From Flavobacteriaceae bacterium (lineage in GTDB: Bacteria > Bacteroidota > Bacteroidia > Flavobacteriales > Flavobacteriaceae), in the NCBI GenBank assembly GCA_029248405.1, contig JAQWJJ010000005.1:1-58071 (forward strand): a stretch of 58,071 bases of DNA, read 5' to 3'. The notes under the pieces were generated by a model, which worked only from the letters and a program-made list of their open reading frames with translations, had not been told where the DNA came from and did not search any database. The position numbers and the translations under genes are program-made. Of the stretch, positions 9,622-20,054 are shown in pieces. Positions within the stretch are counted from its first letter, which is position 1; each line of letters opens with the position of its first letter.

Positions 9622-10548
9622 TCAGACCGACAAAAGCTGATTGGTTTTTCTCACCCCCTCAGCACTTTGAGTCAAGTGGTCCAATTCTGCCGGATTCAAA
9701 TCTAGTTCTATGATTGATTCAATACCATTTCTCCCAAGAATCACAGGGACACCAAGACATAAATCGCTCAAGCCGTATTCACCCTCGAGCAAAGCAGAAC
9801 ATGGCATCATTTTTTTCTGATCACAGGCAATAGACTGCACTAAGGCCGAGACTGCCGCACCAGGCGCATACCAGGCCGATGTTCCCAATAATTTTGTCAA
9901 AGTTGCACCACCAACCTTAGTCGCTTCTTTAACTTTTTCAAGATCATCATCACTCAAAAAAGCAGAGACTGGCACACTGTTATTACTGGCCAAACGTGTC
10001 AGGGGCACCATTCCTGTGTCACTGTGGCCACCGATGACCATTCCGGAGACATCGCTTGCGGGCGCACCCAAAGCCTCGGCGAGCCGGTATTTGAAACGTG
10101 CACTATCAAGTACTCCGCCCATACCAATAATGCGGTGCTTCGGCAACCCAGTCACTTGATGAGCCAAATAGGTCATCGTATCCATTGGATTACTGACCAC
10201 AACCAGTATCATTTCTGGTGAATGTTGGCGCAAACTCGCTGCCACATTCTGAACAATTCCTGCATTGATTCCGATCAACTCCTCTCTTGTCATACCAGGT
10301 TTTCTAGGAATCCCCGAGGTGATGACACAGATATCGCTACCGGCGGTTTGTGCGTAATCATTGGTCACCCCGACAATTTTAGTGTCAAAACCATTAAGGG
10401 TAGCGGTCTGCATCAAATCCATGGCTTTACCCTCTGCAAAACCTTCTTTAATGTCTAATAAAACGACTTCGCTGGCAAAGTTCTTTATGGCAATATATTC
10501 AGCACAACTCGCACCGACTGCCCCGGCACCTACTATAGTAATCTTCAT
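9622..10548 (-). CDS. mdh: Malate dehydrogenase
   Basis: NAD-dependent oxidation of malate to oxaloacetate in the citric acid cycle. The 308-residue chain has the dinucleotide fold GAGAVGASCAEYIA at its start, substrate-binding arginines in IPRKPGMTREEL (the malate type, not lactate), GMGGVLDSARF and the catalytic histidine in VIGGHSDTGMVPL. The LDH-like MDH type of this length is common in Bacteroidota. It lies 53 bases downstream of gyrB on the same strand with no terminator between them, so partial cotranscription is possible. gltA, another citric acid cycle gene, is at 28.4 kb. Confidence 0.96.
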   Translation of the reverse strand: MKITIVGAGAVGASCAEYIAIKNFASEVVLLDIKEGFAEGKAMDLMQTATLNGFDTKIVGVTNDYAQTAGSDICVITSGIPRKPGMTREELIGINAGIVQNVAASLRQHSPEMILVVVSNPMDTMTYLAHQVTGLPKHRIIGMGGVLDSARFKYRLAEALGAPASDVSGMVIGGHSDTGMVPLTRLASNNSVPVSAFLSDDDLEKVKEATKVGGATLTKLLGTSAWYAPGAAVSALVQSIACDQKKMMPCSALLEGEYGLSDLCLGVPVILGRNGIESIIELDLNPAELDHLTQSAEGVRKTNQLLSV

Positions 10549-10601
10549 AAATAAATTTGTTTGTTTTGTATTTTGTTTATGACTGCCTCACATTTGATGT
10601 C

Positions 10602-12578
<1,977 letters not shown>

Positions 12579-12582
12579 CTAA

Positions 12583-12590
12583 CAAATATA
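12583..12590 (-). promoter_or_regulatory. Probable -7 element for gyrB
   Basis: Minus-strand TATATTTG lies about 40 bases before the gyrB start. No good TTG sits at the usual spacing. Confidence 0.55.
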
Positions 12591-12749
12591 ACCAAATCCC
12601 CAATGATTTCAGTACTTTAAGCCTGATTCAAAGGGTCAAGTTATCAACAATTTCTTGTGTAAAAATACTCTCATAGCAAGACGCAAATTGTTCTTGAGTA
12701 CAACACGACAATATTGGTGAGGGTGATCCGAAAAAGCACATGATCCCGC

Positions 12750-13391
12750 TTAAGGAATGTTCAGGTATTTATGCGTCTGAAGAGACATGATCCATTTGGG
12801 ATGACTCATGACATAATCGACCATTTCTGGCATCATTTTGTCACGCTTACTCCACTCCGGCTGGAGGTACAATTTACAATCCGCGGAGACCTTCTGCGCT
12901 TGCCGTTCAGCAAATTTAAAATCATCGCGATTATGAATGATCATTTTCAACTCATTGGCTTTGGCATATATTTCGGCCAAAGGCTCTTTATTCTTTTTTG
13001 GTGACAAACAGATCCAATCCCACTGACCAGACAAAGGATAAGCTCCAGAAGTTTCAATATGGGTTTGCATGCCCTTTTGCTTGAGCAAATGAGTCATTGG
13101 GTCCATATCCCACATTAACGGCTCTCCCCCTGTCACAACAATGGTCTTGGCATACTGACGTGCCTGATCGGTGATCAGATCAATACTGGTCGGCGGATGA
13201 AGGCGTGGATCCCAACTCTCTTTGACGTCACACCAGTGGCAACCTACATCACAGCCCCCTATGCGGATAAAGTATGCGGCTGCACCCTTATGATAACCCT
13301 CACCTTGTATGGTGTAAAAGGCTTCCATTAAAGGCAAAGAAAGCCCCAGAGCTACGGCATTTTCAAAATCCTTGGTGTGTGCTGATGACAT
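12750..13391 (-). CDS. queE: 7-carboxy-7-deazaguanine synthase (radical SAM)
   Basis: Radical SAM enzyme that rearranges 6-carboxy-tetrahydropterin into 7-carboxy-7-deazaguanine for queuosine in tRNA. The 213-residue chain has the cluster-binding CDVGCHWCD (CxxxCxxC) after IQGEGYHKGAAAYFIRIGG, then VTGGEPLMW. The upstream substrate is made from GTP by FolE, whose gene is also in this window. A TAnnTTTG element ends five bases before the ATG, so the mRNA may be leaderless. The next in-frame ATG (residue 22) would leave the conserved core just intact. Confidence 0.93.
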   Translation of the reverse strand: MSSAHTKDFENAVALGLSLPLMEAFYTIQGEGYHKGAAAYFIRIGGCDVGCHWCDVKESWDPRLHPPTSIDLITDQARQYAKTIVVTGGEPLMWDMDPMTHLLKQKGMQTHIETSGAYPLSGQWDWICLSPKKNKEPLAEIYAKANELKMIIHNRDDFKFAERQAQKVSADCKLYLQPEWSKRDKMMPEMVDYVMSHPKWIMSLQTHKYLNIP

Positions 13392-13395
13392 AGGG

Positions 13396-13403
13396 CAAAG
13401 TTA
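13396..13403 (-). promoter_or_regulatory. Possible -7 element for queE, very close to the start codon
   Basis: Minus-strand TAACTTTG. If used, transcription would begin at or next to the queE ATG. No TTG lies at normal spacing. Confidence 0.35.
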
Positions 13404-13472
13404 ACACTAAAACATCAAAAATGCTCATTTAAAAAGATTCTAAAAATCCCGCATGCAAGCCAAAACAATTAG

Positions 13473-13480
13473 TATTTTTG
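13473..13480 (+). promoter_or_regulatory. Possible -7 element for the lipoprotein gene at 13512
   Basis: TATTTTTG fits TAnnTTTG and lies 31 bases before the ATG. No -33 TTG is seen. Confidence 0.4.
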
Positions 13481-13511
13481 ATTCCTTAATTTACTGAAAT
13501 TTAATCAAGAC

Positions 13512-14078
13512 ATGAACCGCACTTCTACCCCCAGACCTCCTCTAGTTATTGCCGCCATATTAATTGCTGCCATTATTTTGTCCTGCAGCAACACGGCGTT
13601 TGATATTGCGCAAGGTCATGTTGGACAACTCTCGAATCTCACCACTATGAAAGAGCTAAAGGACTTGTTTTCGGCGGACTCCTTAGTCGCACTCAACCCA
13701 AGCACAGATCAAGAGACCCTCGTGGGTGAGGTTGAAGTATACAACACACTTGGCGAAAAACTTTTAGTGATTTCGCCAGCAGATGAATATAATCCAGAAT
13801 CTGTTATTGCCAATATCCGAATTTTAGATCCACGCTACACCACAAAAAATGGAATCAATGCCCAGAGCAATTTTGGACAAGTCAAGGCCGCTCACGACAT
13901 CCAAAGCATCGATAATGCCATCAATGCAGTAGTGGTTTATCTCAAGGATAGTGATCTTTATTTGACCATTGATAAGAAACACTTGCCAGAAAATGTACGG
14001 TACGATTACTCAAGCAAAATCGAATCGTCTCAAATTCCGAATGACGCACCCTTCAAGTACTTCATGATAGGCTGGTAG
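13512..14078 (+). CDS. Predicted lipoprotein of unknown function
   Basis: I do not recognise this 188-residue protein. It has a hydrophobic signal segment ending in a lipobox-like ILSC near residue 26 (IAAIILSCSNTAFD), so it is probably exported and lipid-anchored. The remainder is soluble and mixed alpha/beta, with no cysteines after the lipobox and no obvious catalytic motif. It is the only plus-strand gene between queE and the YwaF-like gene. Its last 17 bases overlap the convergent gene that follows. Confidence 0.75.
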   Translation: MNRTSTPRPPLVIAAILIAAIILSCSNTAFDIAQGHVGQLSNLTTMKELKDLFSADSLVALNPSTDQETLVGEVEVYNTLGEKLLVISPADEYNPESVIANIRILDPRYTTKNGINAQSNFGQVKAAHDIQSIDNAINAVVVYLKDSDLYLTIDKKHLPENVRYDYSSKIESSQIPNDAPFKYFMIGW

Positions 14079-14775
14079 ATTTGGGTCTTTTGAGCGCCAA
14101 GTAGATCAGATAAAAATACGGCAGCATGATCAATTCTTCCACTAAAATATAATAAGGCCAATCTCCAAAGGCATCGAGAAGAGAGGCGTGCTCAGGTTTG
14201 TGCGCAATAAAAAGGTAGTTGGATCCCAATACCCAATTTACCCCAATGATCAACAATAAATAAACCTGAATGGCGGCAAAAGACTTAAAAATACTTTTGA
14301 CGGTAGGCCTCATGTTGTAAATCACAGTGGCGTAAAAAATGTACACCACCAAACCGGCATGCTCAAGCCAATATTTAAAAAAATTTATGTGAGGAAACCC
14401 TTCGTCAAGATCCGGCGTGAGTATGGCTTGGGTAGTGCCAGCCAAAATCCAAAACACTAATATTTCGTACATCCAAAACCTCCTGTAAATAGCGAATAAG
14501 GGCAAAATAAGCGCCAAAAAATTACACAAGTGCAGGGGCAAATCCTTTTGCACATCAAAGGGACCCACCCAAAGTTTGATCAGTGTCCAAATAATGATGC
14601 TTGAAGAAACCATCCATGCCAGATAAAGGCCCAATCGAAGTTGAGTGGCTTCATCGCGCTTCTTTGCATGCCGGACAAAAAGAATCCCACTAAGCGCAAA
14701 AAAGAGCACCACAACAAAATGCTGCAAGCCTAAAAATGAGAAATCAGAATTGGGATTTAAAAATACCGTATCCAT
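14062..14775 (-). CDS. YwaF-like integral membrane protein (TIGR02206 type)
   Basis: A 237-residue protein with about seven membrane segments. Polar motifs sit between them: LPLHLCNFLALILPL, GTTQAILTPDL, and an EH pair after FPHINFFKYW. These match the YwaF/TIGR02206 family of bacterial membrane proteins, whose function is not known. The final segment ends in a short basic tail. It converges on, and overlaps, the preceding lipoprotein gene by 17 bases. It lies 45 bases downstream of folD on the same strand without an obvious terminator. Confidence 0.85.
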   Translation of the reverse strand: MDTVFLNPNSDFSFLGLQHFVVVLFFALSGILFVRHAKKRDEATQLRLGLYLAWMVSSSIIIWTLIKLWVGPFDVQKDLPLHLCNFLALILPLFAIYRRFWMYEILVFWILAGTTQAILTPDLDEGFPHINFFKYWLEHAGLVVYIFYATVIYNMRPTVKSIFKSFAAIQVYLLLIIGVNWVLGSNYLFIAHKPEHASLLDAFGDWPYYILVEELIMLPYFYLIYLALKRPKSTSLS

Positions 14776-14820
14776 GCTAAAGTTTAGAGATTAACCAAGA
14801 TACAATTTTGTTTTGGAATC

Positions 14821-15702
14821 TCAGACAGCGTTTCTTCTTTGCCTGGCAAGCAAGGTATTCTGCAGCAGCATCGCTATGGTCATAGGTCCCACACCACCTG
14901 GAACTGGAGTCATATAGGATGCTTTGCCCAAGAGCGCCTCGTACGCCACATCACCTCTGATTACATAACCCTTGGGATGATCTTCACTCGGCACACGCGT
15001 AATGCCAACATCGATGACCACCACACCATCCTTAACCATATCTGGTGTCAGAAACTCAGGAATACCAAGAGCCGAAATGATGATGTCTGCAGTTTTAGTA
15101 ATGTCAGACAAATTCTGAGTTCGGCTGTGCGTCAAGGTCACTGTACTGTCTCCCGGGTAACCCTTTCGACTCATCAAAATACTGATTGGTCGGCCCACTA
15201 TATGGCTTCTGCCAATGACGACAACATGCTTTCCGGAGGTTTCGATATCATAGCGTCTAATGAGTTCCATAATGCCGAAAGGCGTCGCAGGTATGAAGGT
15301 TTCCATATCTAAGGCCAATTTTCCAAAGTTTTCTGGATGAAAACCATCAACATCCTTTTTTGGATCAACAGCCAAAAGAATTTTTTGGGTATCAATATGT
15401 TTGGGCAAAGGCAACTGAACGATAAAGCCATCTATGGCATCATTGTGATTGAGCTCATCAATTGTTTGCAAAAGGGCCTGCTCGGAAATATCACTAGGCA
15501 ACTGAATCAAAGTTGAATCGAATCCTACACGTTGACAAGCACGAACTTTACTGCCCACATAGGTCAAACTAGCCCCATCCTCACCGACGATTACAGCGGC
15601 CAAGTGAGGAATGGCATCCCCATTGCCGGTCATTTTCTCAACCGCAACAGCAATCTCGTCTTTGATATCGTTACTTACTTTTTTTCCGTCTAAAACTACC
15701 AT
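14821..15702 (-). CDS. folD: Bifunctional methylenetetrahydrofolate dehydrogenase / cyclohydrolase
   Basis: Interconverts 5,10-methylene- and 10-formyl-tetrahydrofolate with NADP. The chain has the FolD pattern: LDGKKVSNDI at the start, YVGSKVRACQRVG with the catalytic lysine, DGFIVQLPLPKHID, KDVDGFHPENFGKL, VVIGRSHIVGRP in the cofactor fold and TPVPGGVGPMTIAMLL near the end. I chose ATG 15702 (293 aa) over a GTG at 15726, because family members begin just before the LDGK motif. It follows ffh by 50 bases and may share its transcript. Confidence 0.96.
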   Translation of the reverse strand: MVVLDGKKVSNDIKDEIAVAVEKMTGNGDAIPHLAAVIVGEDGASLTYVGSKVRACQRVGFDSTLIQLPSDISEQALLQTIDELNHNDAIDGFIVQLPLPKHIDTQKILLAVDPKKDVDGFHPENFGKLALDMETFIPATPFGIMELIRRYDIETSGKHVVVIGRSHIVGRPISILMSRKGYPGDSTVTLTHSRTQNLSDITKTADIIISALGIPEFLTPDMVKDGVVVIDVGITRVPSEDHPKGYVIRGDVAYEALLGKASYMTPVPGGVGPMTIAMLLQNTLLARQRRNAV

Positions 15703-15752
15703 GATTTTATTGCTCTTTTGCGGCACGATGTGCCATTTGCCTATTACAGCGT

Positions 15753-17081
15753 TTATCTCATATTACCCATCATCTGCATCATCTTGCGCCCGCCGCCGCC
15801 TTGCATCATCTTCATCATTTTGCTCATTTGCTCAAATTGTTTCATGAGCTGGTTGACTTCCTGTACAGAACGGCCACTCCCTTTTGCAATGCGCTTTTTT
15901 CGGCTGCCATTGATCACACTAGGATTACTCCGCTCGTCTGGAGTCATTGAGTGAATCATGGCTTCCACATATTTGAAAGCATCGTCATCCAAGTCAACAT
16001 CTTTGAGGGCTTTTCCAGCTCCTGGAATCATCCCCATAAGGTCTTTCATGCTGCCCATTTTTTTGACTTGCTGTATTTGTGTCAAAAAGTCATCAAAGCC
16101 AAATTGATTCTTCGCAATTTTTTTCTGAAGTTTTCGGGCTTGAACCTCATCGAATTGTTCCTGAGCGCGTTCTACCAAAGAAACAACATCGCCCATTCCT
16201 AAAATTCGGTCGGCCATTCGGTCTGGGTAAAAAACATCCAAGGCCTCCATTTTTTCACCGGTACCGATGAATTTTATCGGCTTATTCACCACGCTCTTGA
16301 TCGACAGGGCCGCACCTCCTCGTGTATCACCATCAAGCTTGGTCAAAACCACACCATTAAAATTCAAACGGTCATTAAAAGCTTTTGCCGTATTGACCGC
16401 ATCCTGCCCAGTCATGGCATCCACCACAAAAAGCGTTTCATCTGGTGTGATCGCTGCATGAACCTGTGCAATTTCAGTCATCATTGCCTCATCAACGGCG
16501 AGGCGACCTGCAGTATCCACAATCACAACATTCTGGCCATTTGCCTTGGCGTATGCGATGGCATTTTGTGCAATAATTACCGGGTTTTTTTCTTCAGGTT
16601 CACTGTATACAGGAACACCGATTTGATCGCCAACGACATGCAATTGATTGATCGCTGCCGGCCGGTATATATCGCAAGCCACTAGCAGAGGCTGCTTGCT
16701 TTTTTTAGTTTTAAGGTATTGCGCCAACTTTCCTGAAAAAGTAGTTTTACCACTCCCCTGGAGACCAGACATCAATATGACCGATGGATGACCCTTAAGA
16801 TCCAATTCGGCGGCATCACCACCCATGAGTGCCGTGAGCTCATCCTTGACCAACTTCACCATGAGTTGACCAGGCTGCAGTGTGGTAAGGACATCTTGCC
16901 CCAAAGCTTTGGCCTTTACGGTTGTGGTAAAATCCTTGGCAATTTTGAAATTGACATCAGCGTCAAGGAGGGCGCGTCTTACCTCCTTCAGGGTTTCAGC
17001 CACATTGACTTCGGTAATACTGCCATGACCCTTGAGTCTATGCAGGGCCTTATCGAGCTTTTCACTTAAATTATCAAACAT
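15753..17081 (-). CDS. ffh: Signal recognition particle protein Ffh
   Basis: GTPase that binds signal sequences on the ribosome and delivers nascent membrane proteins to FtsY and SecYEG. The 442-residue chain has the N domain (MFDNLSEKLDKALHRL), the G domain (GLQGSGKTTFSGKL, DTAGRLAVDE, LTKLDGDTRGGAAL, GTGEKMEALDVFYPDRMADR) and a methionine-rich M domain with NGSRKKRIAKGSG. The in-frame ATG at 17162 is rejected: it precedes the likely promoter, and its extra 27 residues have no counterpart in the family. Confidence 0.97.
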   Translation of the reverse strand: MFDNLSEKLDKALHRLKGHGSITEVNVAETLKEVRRALLDADVNFKIAKDFTTTVKAKALGQDVLTTLQPGQLMVKLVKDELTALMGGDAAELDLKGHPSVILMSGLQGSGKTTFSGKLAQYLKTKKSKQPLLVACDIYRPAAINQLHVVGDQIGVPVYSEPEEKNPVIIAQNAIAYAKANGQNVVIVDTAGRLAVDEAMMTEIAQVHAAITPDETLFVVDAMTGQDAVNTAKAFNDRLNFNGVVLTKLDGDTRGGAALSIKSVVNKPIKFIGTGEKMEALDVFYPDRMADRILGMGDVVSLVERAQEQFDEVQARKLQKKIAKNQFGFDDFLTQIQQVKKMGSMKDLMGMIPGAGKALKDVDLDDDAFKYVEAMIHSMTPDERSNPSVINGSRKKRIAKGSGRSVQEVNQLMKQFEQMSKMMKMMQGGGGRKMMQMMGNMR

Positions 17082-17104
17082 ATTTCTTCTGTTGTGATGG
17101 TCCA

Positions 17105-17134
17105 CAAAGATAAGTACTCCCGTCGCAGAATCAA
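17105..17134 (-). promoter_or_regulatory. Promoter of ffh
   Basis: On the minus strand TTG (17132-17134), a 19-base spacer and TATCTTTG (17105-17112) fit the Bacteroidota promoter, about 24 bases before the ffh ATG. Confidence 0.75.
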
Positions 17135-17170
17135 AACCGATTACATCAATACATCTGTCCATAAGGCATA

Positions 17171-17199
17171 AAAAAATCCCGACGAGGTCGGGATTTTTT
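17171..17199 (-). terminator. Terminator of the lipoprotein gene at 17218
   Basis: AATCCCGAC, a three-base loop and GTCGGGATT form a perfect stem, extended by A and T runs on either side. It lies 19 bases after the lipoprotein stop and before the ffh promoter. Confidence 0.9.
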
Positions 17200-17217
17200 T
17201 ATCCATCAATATTCAGT

Positions 17218-17712
17218 TTAAATTCTCTCGAATGTGAGATAGTAAGTAGTGCCGTCTCCGCCACTCACATCGAGCAATTCAATCTTGGTCTCACTCACCG
17301 AAACAAAATCCCAATCGTCTATCAAATCATAAAAATTATGCGTTTCAGAAACAACAAACATAATCTTGAAATCATCATCATCTGTAGAATTTCCATCATC
17401 GTCGCTTGAAGAATTCGAGCTGTCATCTAAAATACTCCATGTTCCGTTGATCGTTTCAGTGCCATTGGTTGCCACAAGAGTGCCATCAGTATTAAATGTA
17501 AAGGCGTAACCGGCAAAATCTGCCGTCTCGTCAGTGCCTGAGTCATTAAAGTAGGTAATTTCCCAATCTCCAGAGGCCGCATAACCTGAGGTGATGTCTG
17601 CACTAGTTTCAGGTGTTGTATTATTCAATGGCAAATTACCCTCGTCATCTTCACATGAAACGAAGAATAGACCGAACATAATTAAGAGATAAATAGGTGC
17701 TGAAATTTTCAT
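17218..17712 (-). CDS. Small lipocalin-like lipoprotein
   Basis: A 164-residue predicted lipoprotein with its lipobox at FFVSC (Cys 20), then a low-complexity acidic linker. The body reads like a lipocalin-type beta barrel: GDWEITYFND, a threonine/phenylalanine strand with FNTDGTLVA, NGTWSI, an Asp/Ser-rich loop, LIDDWDFVS and a final IELLDVSGGDG strand. The same ordered motifs recur inside the larger lipoprotein encoded just upstream (17816-19255), so the two are paralogous. Ligand unknown. The 103-base gap between them holds no terminator that I can see. Confidence 0.8.
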   Translation of the reverse strand: MKISAPIYLLIMFGLFFVSCEDDEGNLPLNNTTPETSADITSGYAASGDWEITYFNDSGTDETADFAGYAFTFNTDGTLVATNGTETINGTWSILDDSSNSSSDDDGNSTDDDDFKIMFVVSETHNFYDLIDDWDFVSVSETKIELLDVSGGDGTTYYLTFERI

Positions 17713-17815
17713 GATAGTTTATTTAAAAGGTTTTGTTTTTAAATATTTGTTCTATTGTAGTTTAACGCTAAAATTTATTTTGTATTGTAAAAAGGTGACC
17801 CCAAATGAAGCGCCA

Positions 17816-19255
17816 TCAATCGCAATTGGAAAGATCTGCTCCTAATCTTACCCAATCGTAGCGATCCGGAAATTCGGGATCTTCAAAATCAACTCGGTCT
17901 CCTTGACATTCAAAAACTAGCGGCGAAACAAAGTAGTTGCCAAAGTTCAAATCAATGGTCAGTATTGTCCCATCGAAAGTATAGTCATTTGGATTCGGGA
18001 GGGCATCAGAAAGCTCTCTCGACTCCCAATAAGCCTGATCACACAGGCCATTTGGGTTCTCACAATAATACGTATACCGCAATCCATTCAAAAATTCATA
18101 CATGGTATTCCCGAGATTTGCTGATTCTTCATAAAGCCATCGACCTATCAAAGTTTCTGGACCAGTGCCCACACAACCCGCATAGGGGTTTCTGCCAAAA
18201 TTGAGTCGGTCCACACCACCATTGCCACCACTGACGTCTTGAAGCTCTATTGAGTCCTGATCATAGGCCAAAACATCCCAGTCGTCATTGAGCTCTTCAA
18301 ACGGATCCTCTGTGCCATTCAATTCAAAATCAAGGACCAAATCAAAGCCAGAAGAACTGTTTTGGATTTGCCAAGTTCCACTGACATCGCGGCTAGAAGA
18401 AGTCGCACCAACAGAGCCATCAATAGCAAATACAAAAGTATAGGTTACAAAATCACAAGTCTCATCTTCTCCATCATCCTCCTCTAATAAATTGACAAAC
18501 CAATGACCTGAGGTCAACTCCTCTATTACTGAGTTGGCACCATTATTACTGATGACAACTGGGTCGTCTGAAAGCGTACAATCCACTTGATCAAGCACGG
18601 TGACGAGCTCTGCATTCGCGTTCACCACCATAGGTGATCCCGAGCCATCGGTGACATAAATAGGGAAGTCAAAAGTGACATAAGTATCACTGTTCAAAAC
18701 AAGCAAGTAATTGTAAAAAGTGAGCTCATCGTTTATGGCAAAAGTCCCGATCTGCTCGTTAGCGGCATTGTAAGTCGCTCCCGTAATCGGAAACTGAAGC
18801 CCCAAACAACTATAAGTATCTGGAATATCGTTGATGCATGACGCCACCAGTGCATTAAAACTTGATAGATCAGGCACCATTTGGGTCATGAAATTCTCCG
18901 ACATCAACGTCACTGGGAATATCAGATCCAAAAAATCTGTATCATTTGCAAATTGACTGAAGATGTTGCGCAATACCGATAAGTCTTCATTGGACTCGAG
19001 AGTAACCTGCTGTCCATTAGCCAGAACATCTACCGGATAAACAATGGAAAAACACGAAGTACCATCTAGAAGATTGTCACTCGTTCCGTCGTTTTGACTG
19101 GTACTGAGCAACATATTGGCCAATACGGAGTCACCGTTGAAGGATTCAGTATTATCATTTGGGTCAATGACTGTATTATCTTCTTCTTGACAAGACCCCA
19201 AAAACACTAAAGCGCTCAGGACAAATAAATAAAATCTGATTTTTATTAAATTCAT
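17816..19255 (-). CDS. Multi-module lipoprotein with lipocalin-like domain
   Basis: A 479-residue predicted lipoprotein (lipobox FLGSC near residue 22), followed by an Asp/Asn-rich linker. The first half holds two related stretches of beta-strand character (CFSIVYPVDVLANGQ and CLGLQFPITGATYN, then FDFPIYVTDGSGSP), which suggests an internal duplication. From about residue 250 comes a module shared with the neighbouring small lipoprotein: GHWFVNLL, FAIDGSVGA, GTWQI, DDWDVLA, IELQDVSGGNG. A third GRW-started module closes the protein. It is encoded divergently from the ECF sigma gene across a 245-base region. Function unknown; probably surface or periplasmic. Confidence 0.8.
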   Translation of the reverse strand: MNLIKIRFYLFVLSALVFLGSCQEEDNTVIDPNDNTESFNGDSVLANMLLSTSQNDGTSDNLLDGTSCFSIVYPVDVLANGQQVTLESNEDLSVLRNIFSQFANDTDFLDLIFPVTLMSENFMTQMVPDLSSFNALVASCINDIPDTYSCLGLQFPITGATYNAANEQIGTFAINDELTFYNYLLVLNSDTYVTFDFPIYVTDGSGSPMVVNANAELVTVLDQVDCTLSDDPVVISNNGANSVIEELTSGHWFVNLLEEDDGEDETCDFVTYTFVFAIDGSVGATSSSRDVSGTWQIQNSSSGFDLVLDFELNGTEDPFEELNDDWDVLAYDQDSIELQDVSGGNGGVDRLNFGRNPYAGCVGTGPETLIGRWLYEESANLGNTMYEFLNGLRYTYYCENPNGLCDQAYWESRELSDALPNPNDYTFDGTILTIDLNFGNYFVSPLVFECQGDRVDFEDPEFPDRYDWVRLGADLSNCD

Positions 19256-19406
19256 GGTTCAAAATGATTTGGTTTCAAGAGTAAAACCGATCACTACGCC
19301 AATACCCTACTTCCTTAGTCAAAAAAATATTCGTATAACTAATTTAATAAATAATGTACGTTAATTTCTAGGCTGCGTATTATTTTTCAATACCTTTTTA
19401 GGGAAC

Positions 19407-19451
19407 AATAAAATGGGCCGGTAGGGTATTTACCCTGTGGGCTGTTTTATT
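19407..19451. promoter_or_regulatory. Large imperfect dyad between the lipoprotein and sigma-factor genes
   Basis: Outer arms AATAAAA (19407-19413) and TTTTATT (19445-19451) surround inner arms AGGGTA (19423-19428) and TACCCT (19431-19436), with partly paired G/C between them. It ends 50 bases before the sigma-factor ATG and lies between divergent genes. It could be an operator or a leader hairpin; a plain terminator makes less sense here. Confidence 0.45.
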
Positions 19452-19500
19452 CTTAGACCAACTTAACCCGATCATTAATTTATAGAGACCCTACTGCAAG

Positions 19501-20013
19501 ATGCCACAAGATGTATGCAGCGAACAACTCTTTTCCCAGATTTATCATCAATGGGGGATGCCTCTATTTAGGTTCATGAGTTACAAAACCCAAGATACAG
19601 ACCAGGCCAATGATTTTGTACAAGAAGCATTTATAACACTTTGGGAAAATTGCGCAAAAGTAAGTGAAGACAAAGCTAAGTCCTACCTCTATACGGTGGC
19701 CCATCGAAAATTTCTCAATAAGGTCGCGCACGACAAAGTGGTTCAAAATCATCAAAAGCAGGTCGATTGGCATTTTGAGCAACAGTCGCCAGAATTTCTT
19801 CTGGAAGAAAAAGAATTTGACCAAAAACTAAAAGAAGCGCTGAATGCCCTGCCACAGGGGCAAAGAACAGCCTTTCTTATGAATCGAATTGACCAAATGA
19901 CCTATACCGAAATAGCACAAGCTTTAGACCTCTCTGTTAAGGCGGTAGAAAAAAGGATGCATTTGGCGCTTAAGACGCTGCGTCAAAACATAAAAGAACT
20001 CGAGAACAGGTAG
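19501..20013 (+). CDS. ECF RNA polymerase sigma factor (FecI type)
   Basis: A 170-residue extracytoplasmic-function sigma factor. Region 2 is visible in LFRFMSYKTQDTDQANDFVQ through SYLYTVAHRKFLNKV. Region 4 is visible in ALPQGQRTAFLMNRIDQMTY and its helix-turn-helix EIAQALDLSVKAVEKRMHLA. The following genes encode a FecR anti-sigma factor and a TonB receptor with an STN domain, so this should be the transcription output of a surface-signalling system. Its targets are not shown by the sequence; its own operon and the divergent lipoproteins are candidates. Confidence 0.93.
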   Translation: MPQDVCSEQLFSQIYHQWGMPLFRFMSYKTQDTDQANDFVQEAFITLWENCAKVSEDKAKSYLYTVAHRKFLNKVAHDKVVQNHQKQVDWHFEQQSPEFLLEEKEFDQKLKEALNALPQGQRTAFLMNRIDQMTYTEIAQALDLSVKAVEKRMHLALKTLRQNIKELENR

Positions 20014-20054
20014 GGTTTAAATGCATGAAGTTGTACCTATAGACAGACATTGTT

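Noticed and set aside
17082-17162. N-terminal extension of ffh
   Set aside because: The extra 27 residues do not match the Ffh family, and the promoter lies inside this stretch.
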